DNA from: Mangifera indica
Lineage: Eukaryota; Streptophyta; Magnoliopsida; Sapindales; Anacardiaceae
DNA: 64,000 nucleotides
Reading direction: 5' to 3'
NCBI RefSeq assembly: GCF_011075055.1
Contig: NC_058144.1
Location: 14,747,807-14,811,806, forward strand
Shown here: positions 37,025 to 48,165 of the stretch, piece by piece
Layout: every line of letters begins with the position of its first letter
How positions within the stretch are numbered: position 1 is the stretch's first letter
Made by a program: the position numbers and the translations under genes
The notes under the pieces: model-generated
Seen by the model: only the letters and a program-made list of their open reading frames with translations
Databases searched by the model: none
What the model was told of the DNA's origin: nothing

Positions 37025-38023
37025 GGCACTTTGTCTATTTTTTTTGGTTACCACATTTCATGTATATATCTTGTGACAGGAAACATGTTGTTTTCGGAAA
37101 GGTTGTGAAGGGATTGGACATACTTAAGAAAATTGAGCAGGTGGGAACAGCTGATGGTAAACCTGCTCAACTTGTAAAAATCATTGACTGTGGTGAATTT
37201 TTTGAAAGTGAAATTCAGGATGGCAAAGAGAAAGGTAATTCTACATGGATTGTCGGTAGCAACTACATCATATCTTCTTTCTGTATATTGATTTCACAAT
37301 ATGGGTTTTCTTTCAGATAAAAAGAAAAGATCAAGGAACATTTCTCCTTCAGAGAATAGTTCTGATGGGGAAGCAGCAGAAAGGCACAAAAAATTTTTTA
37401 AGGAAAGAAGAAAGAAAAGAAGGAGATACTCTTCATCTGATTCCTATAGCTCAGACTCCAATTCTGATTTTTACTCTTCAAGATCTGATTCACCATCAGC
37501 TTCAGAATCAAATTCCTCACTGTCTGATTCTAGTTCCTCTAGTGATGGCAGACATAGGAAGAGGAAATTGAGAAAAAGAGAAATGCGAGAACGTGGGGGA
37601 AAAGGGAAGGATTCATGGAGGGTGAAAAAGAAAAGTCGGCATGACCAAAGGTCACAACGCAAATCTAAATGGTCTAATTTAGATTTATCTCAAGTTCAGA
37701 TAAATTTTATGCTGCTAATTTTTTATTTAACTATTTTTCATATATTTGTTGATATTGTATTTGCAGGAGTTTAGACAGTTAGTGATTCTGAGAGTGAGAG
37801 TGCCAGCAGTAGCAGCAGCTCCGGTGATGAAAGAGCTGGTTGTCGTGGGTCAGCTCGCAAAAAGGGTAACTTCATGCCCGCTGAATTGGCACAAAATCCT
37901 GGCATATGATTCTGTTTTTATACTTGCATTATCATCCTCTGTTGTCAATCTGTATTGAGATACTGAATGCTTGCTGGCAGTGAGACTACAGTGTCATGAA
38001 TGAATCGCATCAAATTTTAGACA

Positions 38024-38472
38024 CTTTGTGATAGGAATCAGGAAAGATTGACAAGCAAGAACAGGGAGGGAAAGTGAGAGAACTAGAGAGGAAGAACTTT
38101 TATTTCATCAAAAACTATCATCAACAATGAATTTAGGCTTATTTATAGGGCCAAGTCTTAGCATTACATGACATAAAATCACTTTAGGAATATGCAGTCA
38201 TTTAGTCAAATATACTAGATAATCTCTATAAGAATATATGACTGACCCCTAATTCAAAATATCCTAGAAATTCTGATACCAACTATTAGGCAAGGAAACA
38301 ATCCTATTCTAGAAGTCTTTTATTATTGTAAGGAAAGGAAAGTGAAATAATGGCACTAAATCCATTTCCAAAAGAATAATAATAACTTTTCAAGAAGGCA
38401 AAGAAATCTCAAGCTTTTGCATCTACATCTAAAAGAGGTACAGGGATCCTTAGGAGGTCCTGCATCACTTTG
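38024..38472. mobile_element. Solo LTR in a cyclophilin intron
   Basis: A 439-bp sequence (38029-38467) starting TGATAGGA and ending CTGCATCA is flanked by identical CTTTG duplications (38024-38028 and 38468-38472). TG...CA ends and a 5-bp duplication without internal domains are the mark of a solo LTR left by recombination. Judging from TTTATAGGG near 38143 and the TGATGCAGGA start on the other strand, it probably reads on the - strand. It lies in the intron before the exon at 38506, only about 34 bases from that exon's acceptor. Confidence 0.8.
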
Positions 38473-38850
38473 ATGTTAAACAAGTGACTTATTATGATCT
38501 TGCAGATGTGAGAAGAAATCCCTGACCACTCCCTCAGGAAAAGGGGCTGTCATAGAACAGCAAAGGGATCATGAATGGAAGACAACTGTAGACAACTTGT
38601 CACACGGAGAAGGTGAATTATCTCTAAAGACTGATAAGCTTCAAAATAGTGGGCATTGCACTGAACCAAAGTTGGATAAAACTGTTGATCTCAATTCTGA
38701 TGAGTACCTGACCTTGCACTCCTATATTCCGCAGATTAAAGATTCTAGAAAAGTTGCCTTCCAGTGCCAGATTCTTCCAATATTCAGCCATTCAGTGCCC
38801 AGTCAACTCCAACACCAATAATAATAAAGTATTGTAAATGATTGAGACAA

Positions 38851-39239
38851 TGTAACAGAGCATGTATCACAGCTATTACTAATAGAACTTTGTATTCATT
38901 CATCCGAATCAATGTATACAATGGATTTGATTACAAATAAACTTCCATTACATTCAGAGCTTAATGCCAAATTACATGCAAATAAATACAGGTTCCTCAA
39001 AACAGGATCAAGACCATCCTTCACGGCTTCCGAGAGGCTGGTGCTCTCCCTTACTTTTCTTCTAAATACTTTTCCTACTCTCATCCTTTTCTTCTCCTCC
39101 CATTCCTACCAACTCCATGCCATGTATCATCTTTTCTTTTGATGCATTCTGCTCTAAGTTGACTGCCACATGTGCCAGTTGTTTCTTGCCAAGCTGGCCA
39201 TTTCTTCTTCTACGTGTAACATATACATTAGTTCTAACA
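38851..39239 (-). repeat. Possible second solo LTR or LTR fragment
   Basis: On the - strand this reads TGTTAGAACTAATG at one end and CTCTGTTACA at the other. Those look like LTR termini, and the interior resembles LTR sequence more than intron. No 5-bp duplication was found at these borders, so the ends or the call may be wrong. Confidence 0.4.
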
Positions 39240-40845
39240 AATTCTTATTCAGATGATGCAATCCAATCCAGGTTTTGGTCTTTGATTGGTTCATTTCTTC
39301 TGAGTGTTTTGATGTTGTTTTCCATATACATGTCAGAGACTTGTAGCATTGATAACTTTTTTTTACCATGTGATTGACAGGAGTGTGAATCCAAGCCCCA
39401 AAACAAGGTTAAACAACAGATCTGGGAGTAACCCCAGCTTGAGTCCTAAAAGGATGGTCAGGAATGATGGAAGGAGCCCTTCCACGAAGACAGGTAATCA
39501 GAGTCCTGGCCATAAAGCCCCTGACCCTTCTGCTTTTTACCATGGCTGTGATGTGTCACAAAGCTTTGCTCCAGATGGTGCTCCAAAGCGTGTTAGAAAA
39601 GGTCGTGGCTTTATTGAACGCTACTCTTTTGCACGTCAGTACCGTACACAGTGTTCACCCCCTAGATCCTTTCAATATGGCAGAAGAAACATTGAAAGGA
39701 ATCGAAATTGGTACTCAAGGTTTCATGTCGCCTGATTTATAGCAGCATGGTCTCTGAATTAATTCCATTCTTTGGTTGTATTTTTATTTTGCCTTTTTTG
39801 AAGGTATTCAAGTCACAGAAGTCACCTTGAACACTCTCCACGTAGACATTACAGAAGCCCACAAAGAGGCCGGAGTCCCCCCAGGTTTCTCAGATTTTTA
39901 TATTTATGCTGGTTATTATGTGAATTTCTTGTCAGTCTGATCACTTTTATAGGCATTCTTCATGTGTTTCTTTATATTTTGTTATGCACTTCCATGGATA
40001 GTGCCAGTAGTCTAATTTTCCCTTACAGGTTGAAGACAATAGTGAATCACTGGGTTTACATCAGTGGAATTATGTTAATGTTGTTGGTGTAGCTCATATG
40101 TATCTCAGAGAATTTTTGTTGTGCAACCAACAATCAGTTTTACATATTGGAGTCAAATTCAATCATCTAATATGAGTCAGTTTTATATGAGATTGAGTAA
40201 GATATGTACTTTGAGAGTTCTAAATGTCATATTATGTGTCCGAGACTAATATACCGCATTCAGAACTTGTAAATTTGAATAAACCACGCAAGGTAGAATG
40301 ATATACCTGTTTGCCTTCAGCTTTAATAGAAAACTTCATTTAGAGATTTATCTTCTTATACGACATTTTGATATAACCATTCCCTCTTTGCTTGAGTAAG
40401 CCCACACTAACACATTAATATAACCATTCAATCTGTTGAGGTGATTCACTGCTGATGGCCAGTTGCAGAAGCAACTAATATATATTTTACTTTTCTCAAC
40501 AGATACAACTGCAGGAGCCGAAGTTGGAGCATCTCTTGTAGTCCCTATTGTCATTACTGGGACCGCAGCCAGAGCCAGAGTCCAATATGTAGTCCTAGTC
40601 CAAGAGATAAGCTGCCCTCTATTAGTGAGGGTTTAAAATCTTGTGTAGGTCCCAAAATTGATGAAGGGCACTCTCCAATTAAACGAAGATTTAGGCCCAG
40701 GTCTAGGTCCTTGTCTAGGGGCTCTTCTTCTCATTCCAAATCTCCTGAGGCTTCACCAGCAAAGAATCGAAACAGAATATCTTCTGCGTCTCCTAGCAAA
40801 TCTGTGTCAAGCTCACTATCTGGACAGATAGGGTTGGTTTCCTAA

Positions 40846-41708
40846 GCAGATTAGATCTGTTTCCAGAATAGGTAATTGAATGGTTATCATTTTGGGGACT
40901 TCATTTTCTGTAAAAACGTATCTAAAACCTATCTGTGCATGAATTTGAATGTCATATATAGGCATGACTAGAGGTCTTTCCACATTAGAGATTAAAATTA
41001 TGCTTTGCATTGTAATGTAAGGTGAATTCATCAATTTCGGAGCGAGTTAGTTGAGAACTTGGCTGATAATGGAAACAGTCAAAATTTGGATATCAATTCT
41101 GGCATTGCTGCTGACGCATTTTGTATGTTGCAATATAACCTGAGAAAGGACTGAAATTTGCATTGACTATTTTTGTTGGGTCTGGCCGACCCAAACTTAG
41201 GACCTTTACCAATGCTATTGAATTGATAAGGCAGGCAATTATATAAACATCTGGAGAAACTTGCTCCTATTTGGTGTGGTACGTCTGGCGGGAGCAAGGC
41301 TGAAGGAACTTTTTCCTCCATGTCAAGGTGAGGTAGGGCGGAGGTGTCCGCAACAAAAACCTGAGCCTTTTTGTGCCTAATCTTGAATGGGTCAATTACA
41401 CACTAAATTAGGATATTTAGTCACAAATATTTTGCTTAATTATTAAAACTTGTATCTTAGGTGACTAAATACATGGACAATTTAATATTGACTAAAATGA
41501 TCCAGCAAGGGTTTGAAGCCACTAATGGACACCAACTGTTCAACTTTTTATTTTTCTTCGTGAGCCACCTATATAATCGAAGATTCTTGTCAAATTCTTC
41601 ACATGACAAAATCTTGGGATTAACTTAAGGGTGGATTTGAGCTAGAATCAAACCCAAATAAGGATTAGTTAGAATTTAATTTGAATACAAAGTGGTTAGA
41701 AAAATGTT
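40846..41708. other. 3' flank of the cyclophilin locus
   Basis: Contains the probable 3' untranslated region and intergenic DNA up to the next LTR. No polyadenylation signal could be chosen with confidence. The minus frames at 40816-41034 and 41079-41321 have no recognisable motifs and are judged spurious. Confidence 0.45.
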
Positions 41709-42287
41709 AGTAATACCCTCAGGTATGTTTCAGAGATATTTATGTTTTTTGATCCTGTTTTGAAACATTTCTAATTTTAAATATATATATATGTTCAAAT
41801 GTATGTGTGTGTATATATATATAGAGATATATATAAACAATTACAAAAGATAAAGGTATATATATAGATATATATATATCTATATTAAAAAGTATGTATA
41901 TATATAAAGAGAAAAGACAAAAAAAAGGAAAACTTTATACTTTTTTCCATCATCTTCTCCCGTTTCTTCCAAAAGACAATAGTTTTCTTCATGCTTTTGC
42001 TTGGTTTTTGAAGAAAAGTGGATAATTTGAAAGGGTTTTGGAATACAAGTAAGAAAAGAAAAGAAGAGGAAACACTTTGGAAGTCTTGGTAACCAAAATA
42101 TCTATTTCTTTTCTCTTTACTTATGTTTCTATATATTGGATGTATGTTATATGAATATGTTAGTGTGTTTTGGGATTGATTTAAGGTGGTTTTAGTTATA
42201 AAAGAAGGAAGACAAAAAGGAGGAAGCCAACTTGACGAAGATTAGCTTGAAACAAGGTAAGGGGAATCATTCTTTGTATGTTTCATG
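41709..42287 (+). mobile_element. 5' LTR fragment of gypsy element B
   Basis: It begins near AGTAATACCCTCAGG and is collinear with 45702-46302 and with the nested LTRs at 52002-56109: the same TTTTAAATATATA segment, AAGGGTTTTGGAA, and AAACAAGGTAAGGGGAATCATTC. It breaks off at 42287 after CATGT, where the other copies continue. Only about the first 580 bases of a 1.8-2.3 kb LTR remain. Confidence 0.8.
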
Positions 42288-42505
42288 TAAAGCTTAGCTC
42301 GAATTCAGTGTAACTCATTTTTCGTTATTAAAACGACGTTGTTTTAATACAAATTGGTCAAAACGATGTCGTTTTGTAACAAAATTTTTAATTGAAAATT
42401 TTGACGAGTAGCTCGAGCTCAATCGAGCTCGTATAAGGCTGGCTTGTTTCGGGCTTGTTCAAGCTGAGCTCGAGCTCGAATAGGCTCAATTCAAGTCTAG
42501 CCCTA
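42288..42505 (-). mobile_element. Truncated hAT-like MITE (GAGCTCGAGCTC family)
   Basis: This is the reverse orientation of the complete copy at 57930-58208. Both carry AAAACGAxGTxGTTTTAAT and a mirrored AAAACGATxTxGTTTTGTA segment, with GAGCTCGAGCTCG-rich arms. The end TCTAGCCCTA is intact at 42505; the other end is missing. It sits exactly at the deletion junction between the LTR fragment and pol, so the deletion that removed the rest of the LTR, primer site and gag probably took one end of it. Confidence 0.7.
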
Positions 42506-45500
42506 GGACAGAGTATTGTGATTCAGGGTTAACAGTTACTACTAGACTTGATTGTGTTAGAAATGCCAATTTTAACATGATTTTAGGGATGAACTTTTTG
42601 GGCAGAAATGAAGCTGAGATTGATTGTAAAAAGAAGAAAGTGAGATTTAATTTGGAATCTAAAGATCAGTCTAAGTTCAATAAGGGTCATATCTGGAGTT
42701 TGATGATTAGTATGTTGAAAGCCAATAAAATGTTGAAAAAATTATGTATTAGATATTTGGCTCACGTAGTGAGCAAGATTGAGTTAGACATGACTATTGA
42801 TAAGATGTTAGTGGTAGAGTTTCCAGATGTGTTTTCGAGTGAGCTACCAGGATTAGCTCTCGAGCGAGAGATTAAGTTTATTATAGAGCGGGTACCGAGG
42901 ACAACACCTATTTTGAGAGCACTCTACCAAATGACCCCTGTTGAGTTATGAAAACTAAAGAAGTAGCTCCAGGAGTTACTAGATCATAGTTTAATCAGAC
43001 CCAACCATTCTTCTTAAGGAGCTCCTATCCTATTTATGAAAAAGAAAGATGGGTCCATGAGGATGTGCATTGATTACAGAGAGCTAAATAAAGTCATAGT
43101 TAAGAACAAGTACCCGTTACCTAAGATTGATGACTTATTTAATTAGTTGAAGGGATTCATGGTCTTCTCCAAGATAGATTTGAGATCTTGTTATCATCAG
43201 GTAAGAGTGATAGAGAAGGATATACCTAAGACAACTTTCTAAATGAGGTATAACCACTTTGAGTTTGTAGTGAAACCATTTGGATTGACGAATGCTCTTA
43301 CGATATTTATGGATTTTATGAACAAGGTATTCTACGACTGCCTGAATAAATTTATTGTGGTATTCATTGATGATATCTTGTGTATTCTCGCAGTCGTGAG
43401 AAGGACGAGCTACACTTGAGGTTTACCCTCTAAAGGTTGGGAGAGAAACAACTGTATGCCAAATTCTCAAAATGTGAATTTTGGTTGGATAAAGTTACCT
43501 TTTTAGGGCATGTGATTTCAACAGAGGGTATATCCGTAGATCCTAATAAGATTGAGGCTATAATTGAGTGGTAGAGACCAAAGACAGTCAAAGAGGTTCA
43601 TAATTTCTTCGGTTTGGCGAGGTATTACCAGAGGTTTGTGGACGGATTTGCCAGATTAGTCAGACCTCTTACAACTCTCACAAAGAAAGTAATGCCATTT
43701 TAGTGGTCAGATGCTTGTGAGGCAAGTTTCCAAGAATTGAAAAGAAGATTGACTATTGCTTCTATGTTAGCATTTCCAAAGGAGGGAGTTGAGTACGATT
43801 TGTACATTGATGCCTCACATAATGGTTTAGGAGCAGTGTTGATGTAATGAGGCAAGGTGATAACATATGCCTCAAGACAATTGAAAGACTTCGAAATCTG
43901 ATACCCTACTCATGATTTGGAGTTAGTAGTGGTGATTTTTGCTTTGAAAATTTGGAGACACTATTTTTATGGGGTAAGATGTAATATTTATACTGACCAT
44001 AAGAGTCTCGGATATTTCTTCACTCAGAAAGAGTTAAATATGAGACAGAGATGATGGCTTGAGTTAGTAAAAGACTATGACTGTGATATTAAATACTATC
44101 ATGGCAAGGCTAATGTGGTTGCAGATGCCCTTAGTAGAAACATGATGATATCACAACTGATAGTCCAAAAAGAAATTTAGAGAGATATAAACTGAAAGCA
44201 AATTGAGCTTATGATTGGAGACTTTGCTAGATTAGAGATTCAACCCACTCTCATAGATGAGATTCGAGAGACTCAGCCAAGAGATGAGTGGTGTCAACAA
44301 AAAATTCAGAAAGTTTAAGAAGGTCTTGAGATAGATTTTTAGGTATCAAATGGAGTTCTCAAATTTAGAGATCTAGTGTATTTTGCTCTAGATAACTGAA
44401 TTAAGGCAAAGCTTCTTGTAGAGGCTTATAATTCTCTTTACACTACCCACCCTAGGGGTGTAAAGATGTATCAGGATTTAAAAAGGCATTTTTGGTGGTT
44501 GGGCATGAAAAGGCATATAGGTGAGTTTGTTACTAGATGTCTCACCTGTCAGCATATTAAGGTCGAACATCAGAGACCTTTAGGGTTGCTTCAGCCTCTA
44601 TCTATTCCAAAATGGAAATATGAGCATATCTCTATAGATTTCATTAGTAGGCTCCATAGAGTTCAGAATAGATACAATACTATTTGGGTGATTATTGATA
44701 GATTAACTAAGTTAGCCCATTTCCTACCTATCAAAGATACTACTACCACAGATCAGCTAGGGAGATTATATGTTAGGGAGATTATTAGATTATATGGGGT
44801 ACCCAGGACCATAGTGTCTAATCGTGATATAAGATTTGTATCAAATTTTTGGAAGAGTCTCTAGAGATCCTTAGGTACAAATTTGACATTTAGTACAACC
44901 TATCATCCTCAGACATATGGTTAGACAAAGAGGCTTAATCAGATTTTAGAGGACATATTGAGAGCTTGTTGCCTGGATTATAAAGCTATGTGGATAGAAA
45001 TGTTACCCTTGGTAGAGTTTGCTTATAATAATAACTACGAGACGACTATTCAGATGGCACTTTATAAGGCATTATATGATAAGAGGTGTAGTTCTCCTCT
45101 CTATTGGGATGAGATAGGAAAGAAAGATGTGTTATCGATTCCTTGGGCTTGAGTTGACCCAAAAAATTATCAATGATGTCCAGCTAATCAGGCAGAAAAT
45201 GAAATAGGCCTAAGATCAACAAAAAGGTTATCTAGACCATTGATGTCGAGACTTGGAATTCAATATGGGTGAGTTTGTATTTGTAAAGGTTGCTCTATTC
45301 AAGCATTTGATGAAATTCGGAAAGAAAGAAAAGCTAGCTCCTAGATATATTAGCTCATATGAGATAGGTGAGAGAGTTAGTAAAATGGCTTATAGATTGG
45401 CCTTACCAACCAAATGGATCGGATTCATAATGCATTTCATGTCTCATCTCTGAGGAAGTGTCTTGGTGATCAATTTTAGGTCTTGCATACAAATGATATT

Positions 45501-45683
45501 CAATTATTAGAAAACATTAGTTATGAAAAAAGATCGATTAAGATAATTGACAGGAGAATTAAACAACTAAAGAACTGACAAATTCTTTTAGTAAAGGTCT
45601 TATGGAGAAACCAGAAGATAGAGGAGGCTACCTGGGAAATGAAGCAGACCATGAGGGAGAAGTACCCAGAGCTATTTTTGTGA
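42506..45683 (+). pseudogene. Gypsy element B pol
   Basis: The reading begins inside the protease, just before MILGMNFLGRNEAEIDC (from 42577). It goes on through reverse transcriptase ([19 protein letters not shown] at about 43040, then FIDDILC), RNase H (YIDASHNGLGAVLM, about 43805) and integrase. The integrase finger is near 44500-44560 (RCLTCQHIK) and the core follows (ISIDFISRLHRVQNRYNTIWVIIDRLTK). The end is REKYPELFL at 45683, the usual gypsy terminus. More than ten in-frame stops and a frameshift near 43380-43440 interrupt it. Gag, the primer site and the first part of the protease are deleted. It belongs to the same family as element C, sharing the RCSSPLYWDE-type line. Confidence 0.88.
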
Positions 45684-45701
45684 ATTCTGAGGAGGAAGAG
45701 T

Positions 45702-46302
45702 TGTAATACCCTCAGGTATGTTTCAGGGGTATTTATGTCTTTTGGCCCTACTTTGAGATATTTTTAGTCTTAAATATATGTATGTTCAAATGTATATGTG
45801 TGTATATATATAGAGAGATATATATATACAAACAATTACAAAAGATAAAGGTATATACATAGATATATATATATATCCATATTAAAAAGTATGTATATAT
45901 ATAGAGAGAGAAAAAATGAAAAAATGAAAACTTTACGCCTTTTTCCATCATCTTCTCCCATTTCTTCCAGAAGACAGTAGTTTTCTTCATGTTTTTGCTT
46001 GTTTTTTGAAGAAAAGTGGATGATTTGAAAGGGTTTTGGAAGACAAGTAAGGAAAGAAAAGAAGATGAAACACTTTGGAAGCTTTGGTAACCAAAAGATC
46101 TTTTTCTTTTCCCTTTACCTATGTTTCTACATATTGGATGCATGTTATATGAATATGTCAATGTATTTTGGTGTTGATTTAAGGTGGTTTTGGTGATAAA
46201 AGAAGGAAGACAAAAAGGAAGGAGCCAACTTGACAAAGATTGGCTTGAAACAAGGTAAGAGGAATCATTCTTAGTATTTTTCATGTTTTATGCTTTTAGA
46301 GT
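45702..46302 (+). mobile_element. 3' LTR fragment of gypsy element B
   Basis: It starts TGTAATACCCTCAGG directly after a purine-rich GGAGGAAGAGT tract. The first 600 bases match the 5' LTR and the nested LTRs; at 46302 it changes abruptly into a minus-strand gypsy remnant. The minus frame of 178 codons at 45748-46284 lies within the LTR, is very rich in Ile/Tyr from AT repeats and is not a gene. Confidence 0.8.
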
Positions 46303-48165
46303 TGGAACTGAGGTGGTAAAGTAAGGGATGCAACTACTCTTGCATATTCAGGCCTCAATAAGGATACATGAAAGACATCATGAATCAATGCATTTGGTGA
46401 AAGTTGGAGCTTATATGTAGTTTTGCCAATTAAATCTACAATAGGGCAGGGACCAAAATATTTGGCCTAAAATTTTTGATTTCCTGAATGTATAGTAACC
46501 TACTTATAAGGTTGTAGTTTCACATATACAAGGTCCCCAATGTTAGACTAGCTATCTGATCTATGCTTATTTACTAGTTGCTTCATATGGTACTGTATCA
46601 TTGCTAAATTGAGTTTCAATATTAGAATGGTGGCTTCCCTAACGCTTAACATTGTGTCTACTATAGTATCTGCTGAATCATTAGAAAAGTAAGGAATATG
46701 CAAAGGTGGATGAACTTATAGAAAGCCTAAAATGGTGACATTTGAATGCTGGCATGATGAGAAGTATTATACTAAAACTCTGCTAAGGTTAACTACTGTA
46801 CCTACGTGTTAAATAGCTTTCCATCCATGTAATGCAAGTATTCCTCCAGGCATTGGTTAACTACTTTTGATTAGCCATCTGTTTGTGGATGGTATGTCGT
46901 AGAGTACTTTAATTCACAGTCTGAAGAATTCCTACCAAAATTTGCTAAGAAAAGTAAGGCCTTGATCACTCACAATGCTATAAAGGTTTCCATGCAACTT
47001 GTAAACATTTTCAAGAAAAAGTTAAGCTACATCATGAGTGGAAAATGAATGTATCAAAGTCATGAAGTGGGCATATTTTGTGAGTCTGTCAACAACAACC
47101 AAAATGACAGATTTTTCGAAGGCCCTCGACAAATCCATTGTAAGTTTTGTAAAGACTCTAAAGGTATGGGCAAGCATTACAAGAGACTAGGGGATGTTAT
47201 ATGCTCAGGTTTATAGCATTGGCAAATCACATATCCTCAAATATAATTTCGAACATCCTTCCACATCCCTCTCCAATAAACCATAGTTATCAGCCTTTTC
47301 ATAATGGCTGTAACACCAGAGTAGCCACCAGCAGCTAAATCATGAAAGAGTTTCAACAAATGTTTTTGTAGCTGAATATCCTTTGGTACCACTAACTTGC
47401 CTTTCCTTCACAACTGGGTGTTAGACTATTCAAAGTAAAGATAACCAATGGAATTCAGCTGCTTAGCTTGAATAATAGTTTGTGAGTACTAATCTTGTTA
47501 TCATCCTTGTTGCAACTGTTGCATCAATTCCCCAAGTAAGACCACAGTACTGATATGAAGAAGCTCTGGAATGGTTACCCAAGACAAAGCATTTACAGCT
47601 GCATTTTCTTGCCTTTTTTTGTAACTAATGGTGTAATCATATTGCATCAACTTCGCAACCAAAGATTGCTAAGCTAGTGTGGAGGCTTTCTGATCCAGCA
47701 AATACTTAAGATATTGATGATTAGTTTTGATCACAAAGGTCTAATTCCTAAGGTAATGATCTCACTTTCATAAGGCAAATAGTATGGCTAACATCTCCCT
47801 TTCATAAACTGACAGTAGTTGATTTCTCAAAGATAACACCTTGTTGATATAAGCGATTGGATAACCCTTTTGCATCAGGACAACACTAATTCCTCAAGTG
47901 GAAGCATTTGTTTCTATGGTAAATTATTCCTATGGATCTGGCAAAGCAATAACTAGAGCTGAACATAACTTGTGCTTTAATTTATCAAAGGCATGTTGCT
48001 TTTTTGTGGACCAACTAAAAGCATCCTTCTTCAATAACTCAATCAAGGGTCTTGCAATCTGTCTATATTGCCTAATAAATTAACGGTAATAATTTGACAA
48101 ACCTAAGAACCTGCAAAACTGCTTCAAGCTTTTCAGAGGAGGCCAATTCTAGATAACTTGGACTT
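46303..48165 (-). pseudogene. Decayed gypsy pol fragment, minus strand
   Basis: On the - strand it runs from the end of the reverse transcriptase near 48165-48070 (WPPLKSLKQFCRFLGLSNYYR-like) into RNase H near 47900-47650 (GISVVLMQKGYPIAYI, SVYEREMLAILFAL). Integrase follows to about 46700, and a C-terminal region near 46450 (KYFGPxxIVDLIGKTTYKL, IHDVFHVS). It has many stops. It is cut at 48165 by the copia LTR and at 46302 by the truncated gypsy B LTR, so it is an older target of both. The small + frame at 47898-48083 is the antisense shadow of its RNase H. Confidence 0.8.

Larger units (their letters stand above)
30705..37029 (-). mobile_element. Young Ty3/gypsy chromovirus inserted in cyclophilin intron 6
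   Basis: A complete LTR retrotransposon (30710-37024, 6,315 bp) on the - strand, antisense to the host gene. It has two 654-bp LTRs with TG...CA ends, the 5-bp duplication GGCAC on both sides (30705-30709 and 37025-37029), a tRNA-iMet primer site next to the 5' LTR and a polypurine tract next to the 3' LTR. The order is gag, protease, reverse transcriptase, RNase H, integrase and a C-terminal chromodomain, which defines a chromovirus; the compact size suggests the Reina group, but this is not certain. Comparing the LTRs by eye I found two differences (near 30853/36514 and 31011/36672), so insertion was recent. The coding region nevertheless has three stops and two frameshifts. Confidence 0.95.
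29182..40845 (+). pseudogene. CYP95: CYP95-like SR-cyclophilin (peptidyl-prolyl isomerase plus RS tail), disrupted
   Basis: The exons spell a nuclear cyclophilin that would catalyse prolyl cis-trans isomerisation; family members act with splicing proteins. Exons: 29182-29259, 29393-29447, 29588-29676, 29900-29924, 30051-30089, 30180-30297 and 37080-37234 give the isomerase domain. From 37317 on they give an RS-rich tail that ends at TAA 40843. Domain landmarks are [59 protein letters not shown] and GKHVVFGKV. The FKRQPH segment recalls Arabidopsis CYP95 more than CYP63. Defects: TAA at 29629-29631 where the family has Tyr; the catalytic Gln after GFM is His (also an unusual last exon base); the usual LDGKH reads FVGKH; the frame around 37775-38506 does not join cleanly. 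Intron 6 holds a 6.3-kb antisense retrotransposon. Probably a pseudogene, though its exons are still clear. Confidence 0.85.
37317..40845 (+). pseudogene. RS-rich tail exons of the CYP95-like locus
   Basis: The first tail exon starts at 37317 (DKKKRSRNISPSENSSDG) and runs through a Ser/Asp-rich stretch into KKKSRHDQRSQRKSK. Its donor is unclear, perhaps near 37668. A short exon around 37775-37865 reads VSDSESESASSSSSSGDER. An exon from 38506 reads CEKKSLTTPSGKG to about 38820, but not in phase with the previous one. Exon 39381-39719 contains DGAPKRVRKGRGFIERYSFARQYRT, a segment conserved in plant SR-cyclophilins. 39804-39884 reads RYSSHRSHLEHSPRRHYRSP. 40503-40845 is the last exon and ends SGQIGLVS. 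Such tails bind splicing factors; here RS dipeptides are sparser than usual, as expected of a copy under weak selection. Two LTR-like insertions lie in its introns. Confidence 0.75.

Noticed and set aside
37365..37571. Extra plus and minus frames over the RS tail exon
   Set aside because: Shadows of the Ser/Asp/Arg-rich cyclophilin tail; its low-complexity codons open several frames.
37301..37774. 157-codon frame starting MGFLSDKKK as a stand-alone gene
   Set aside because: The first codons are intron before the CAG acceptor at 37316 and the last are intron after the RS exon; the middle is the cyclophilin tail.
45748..46284. 178-codon open frame on the minus strand
   Set aside because: It lies wholly inside a gypsy LTR, its residues reflect AT/TA microsatellites (Ile/Tyr runs), and the equivalent stretch in other LTR copies is not kept open.
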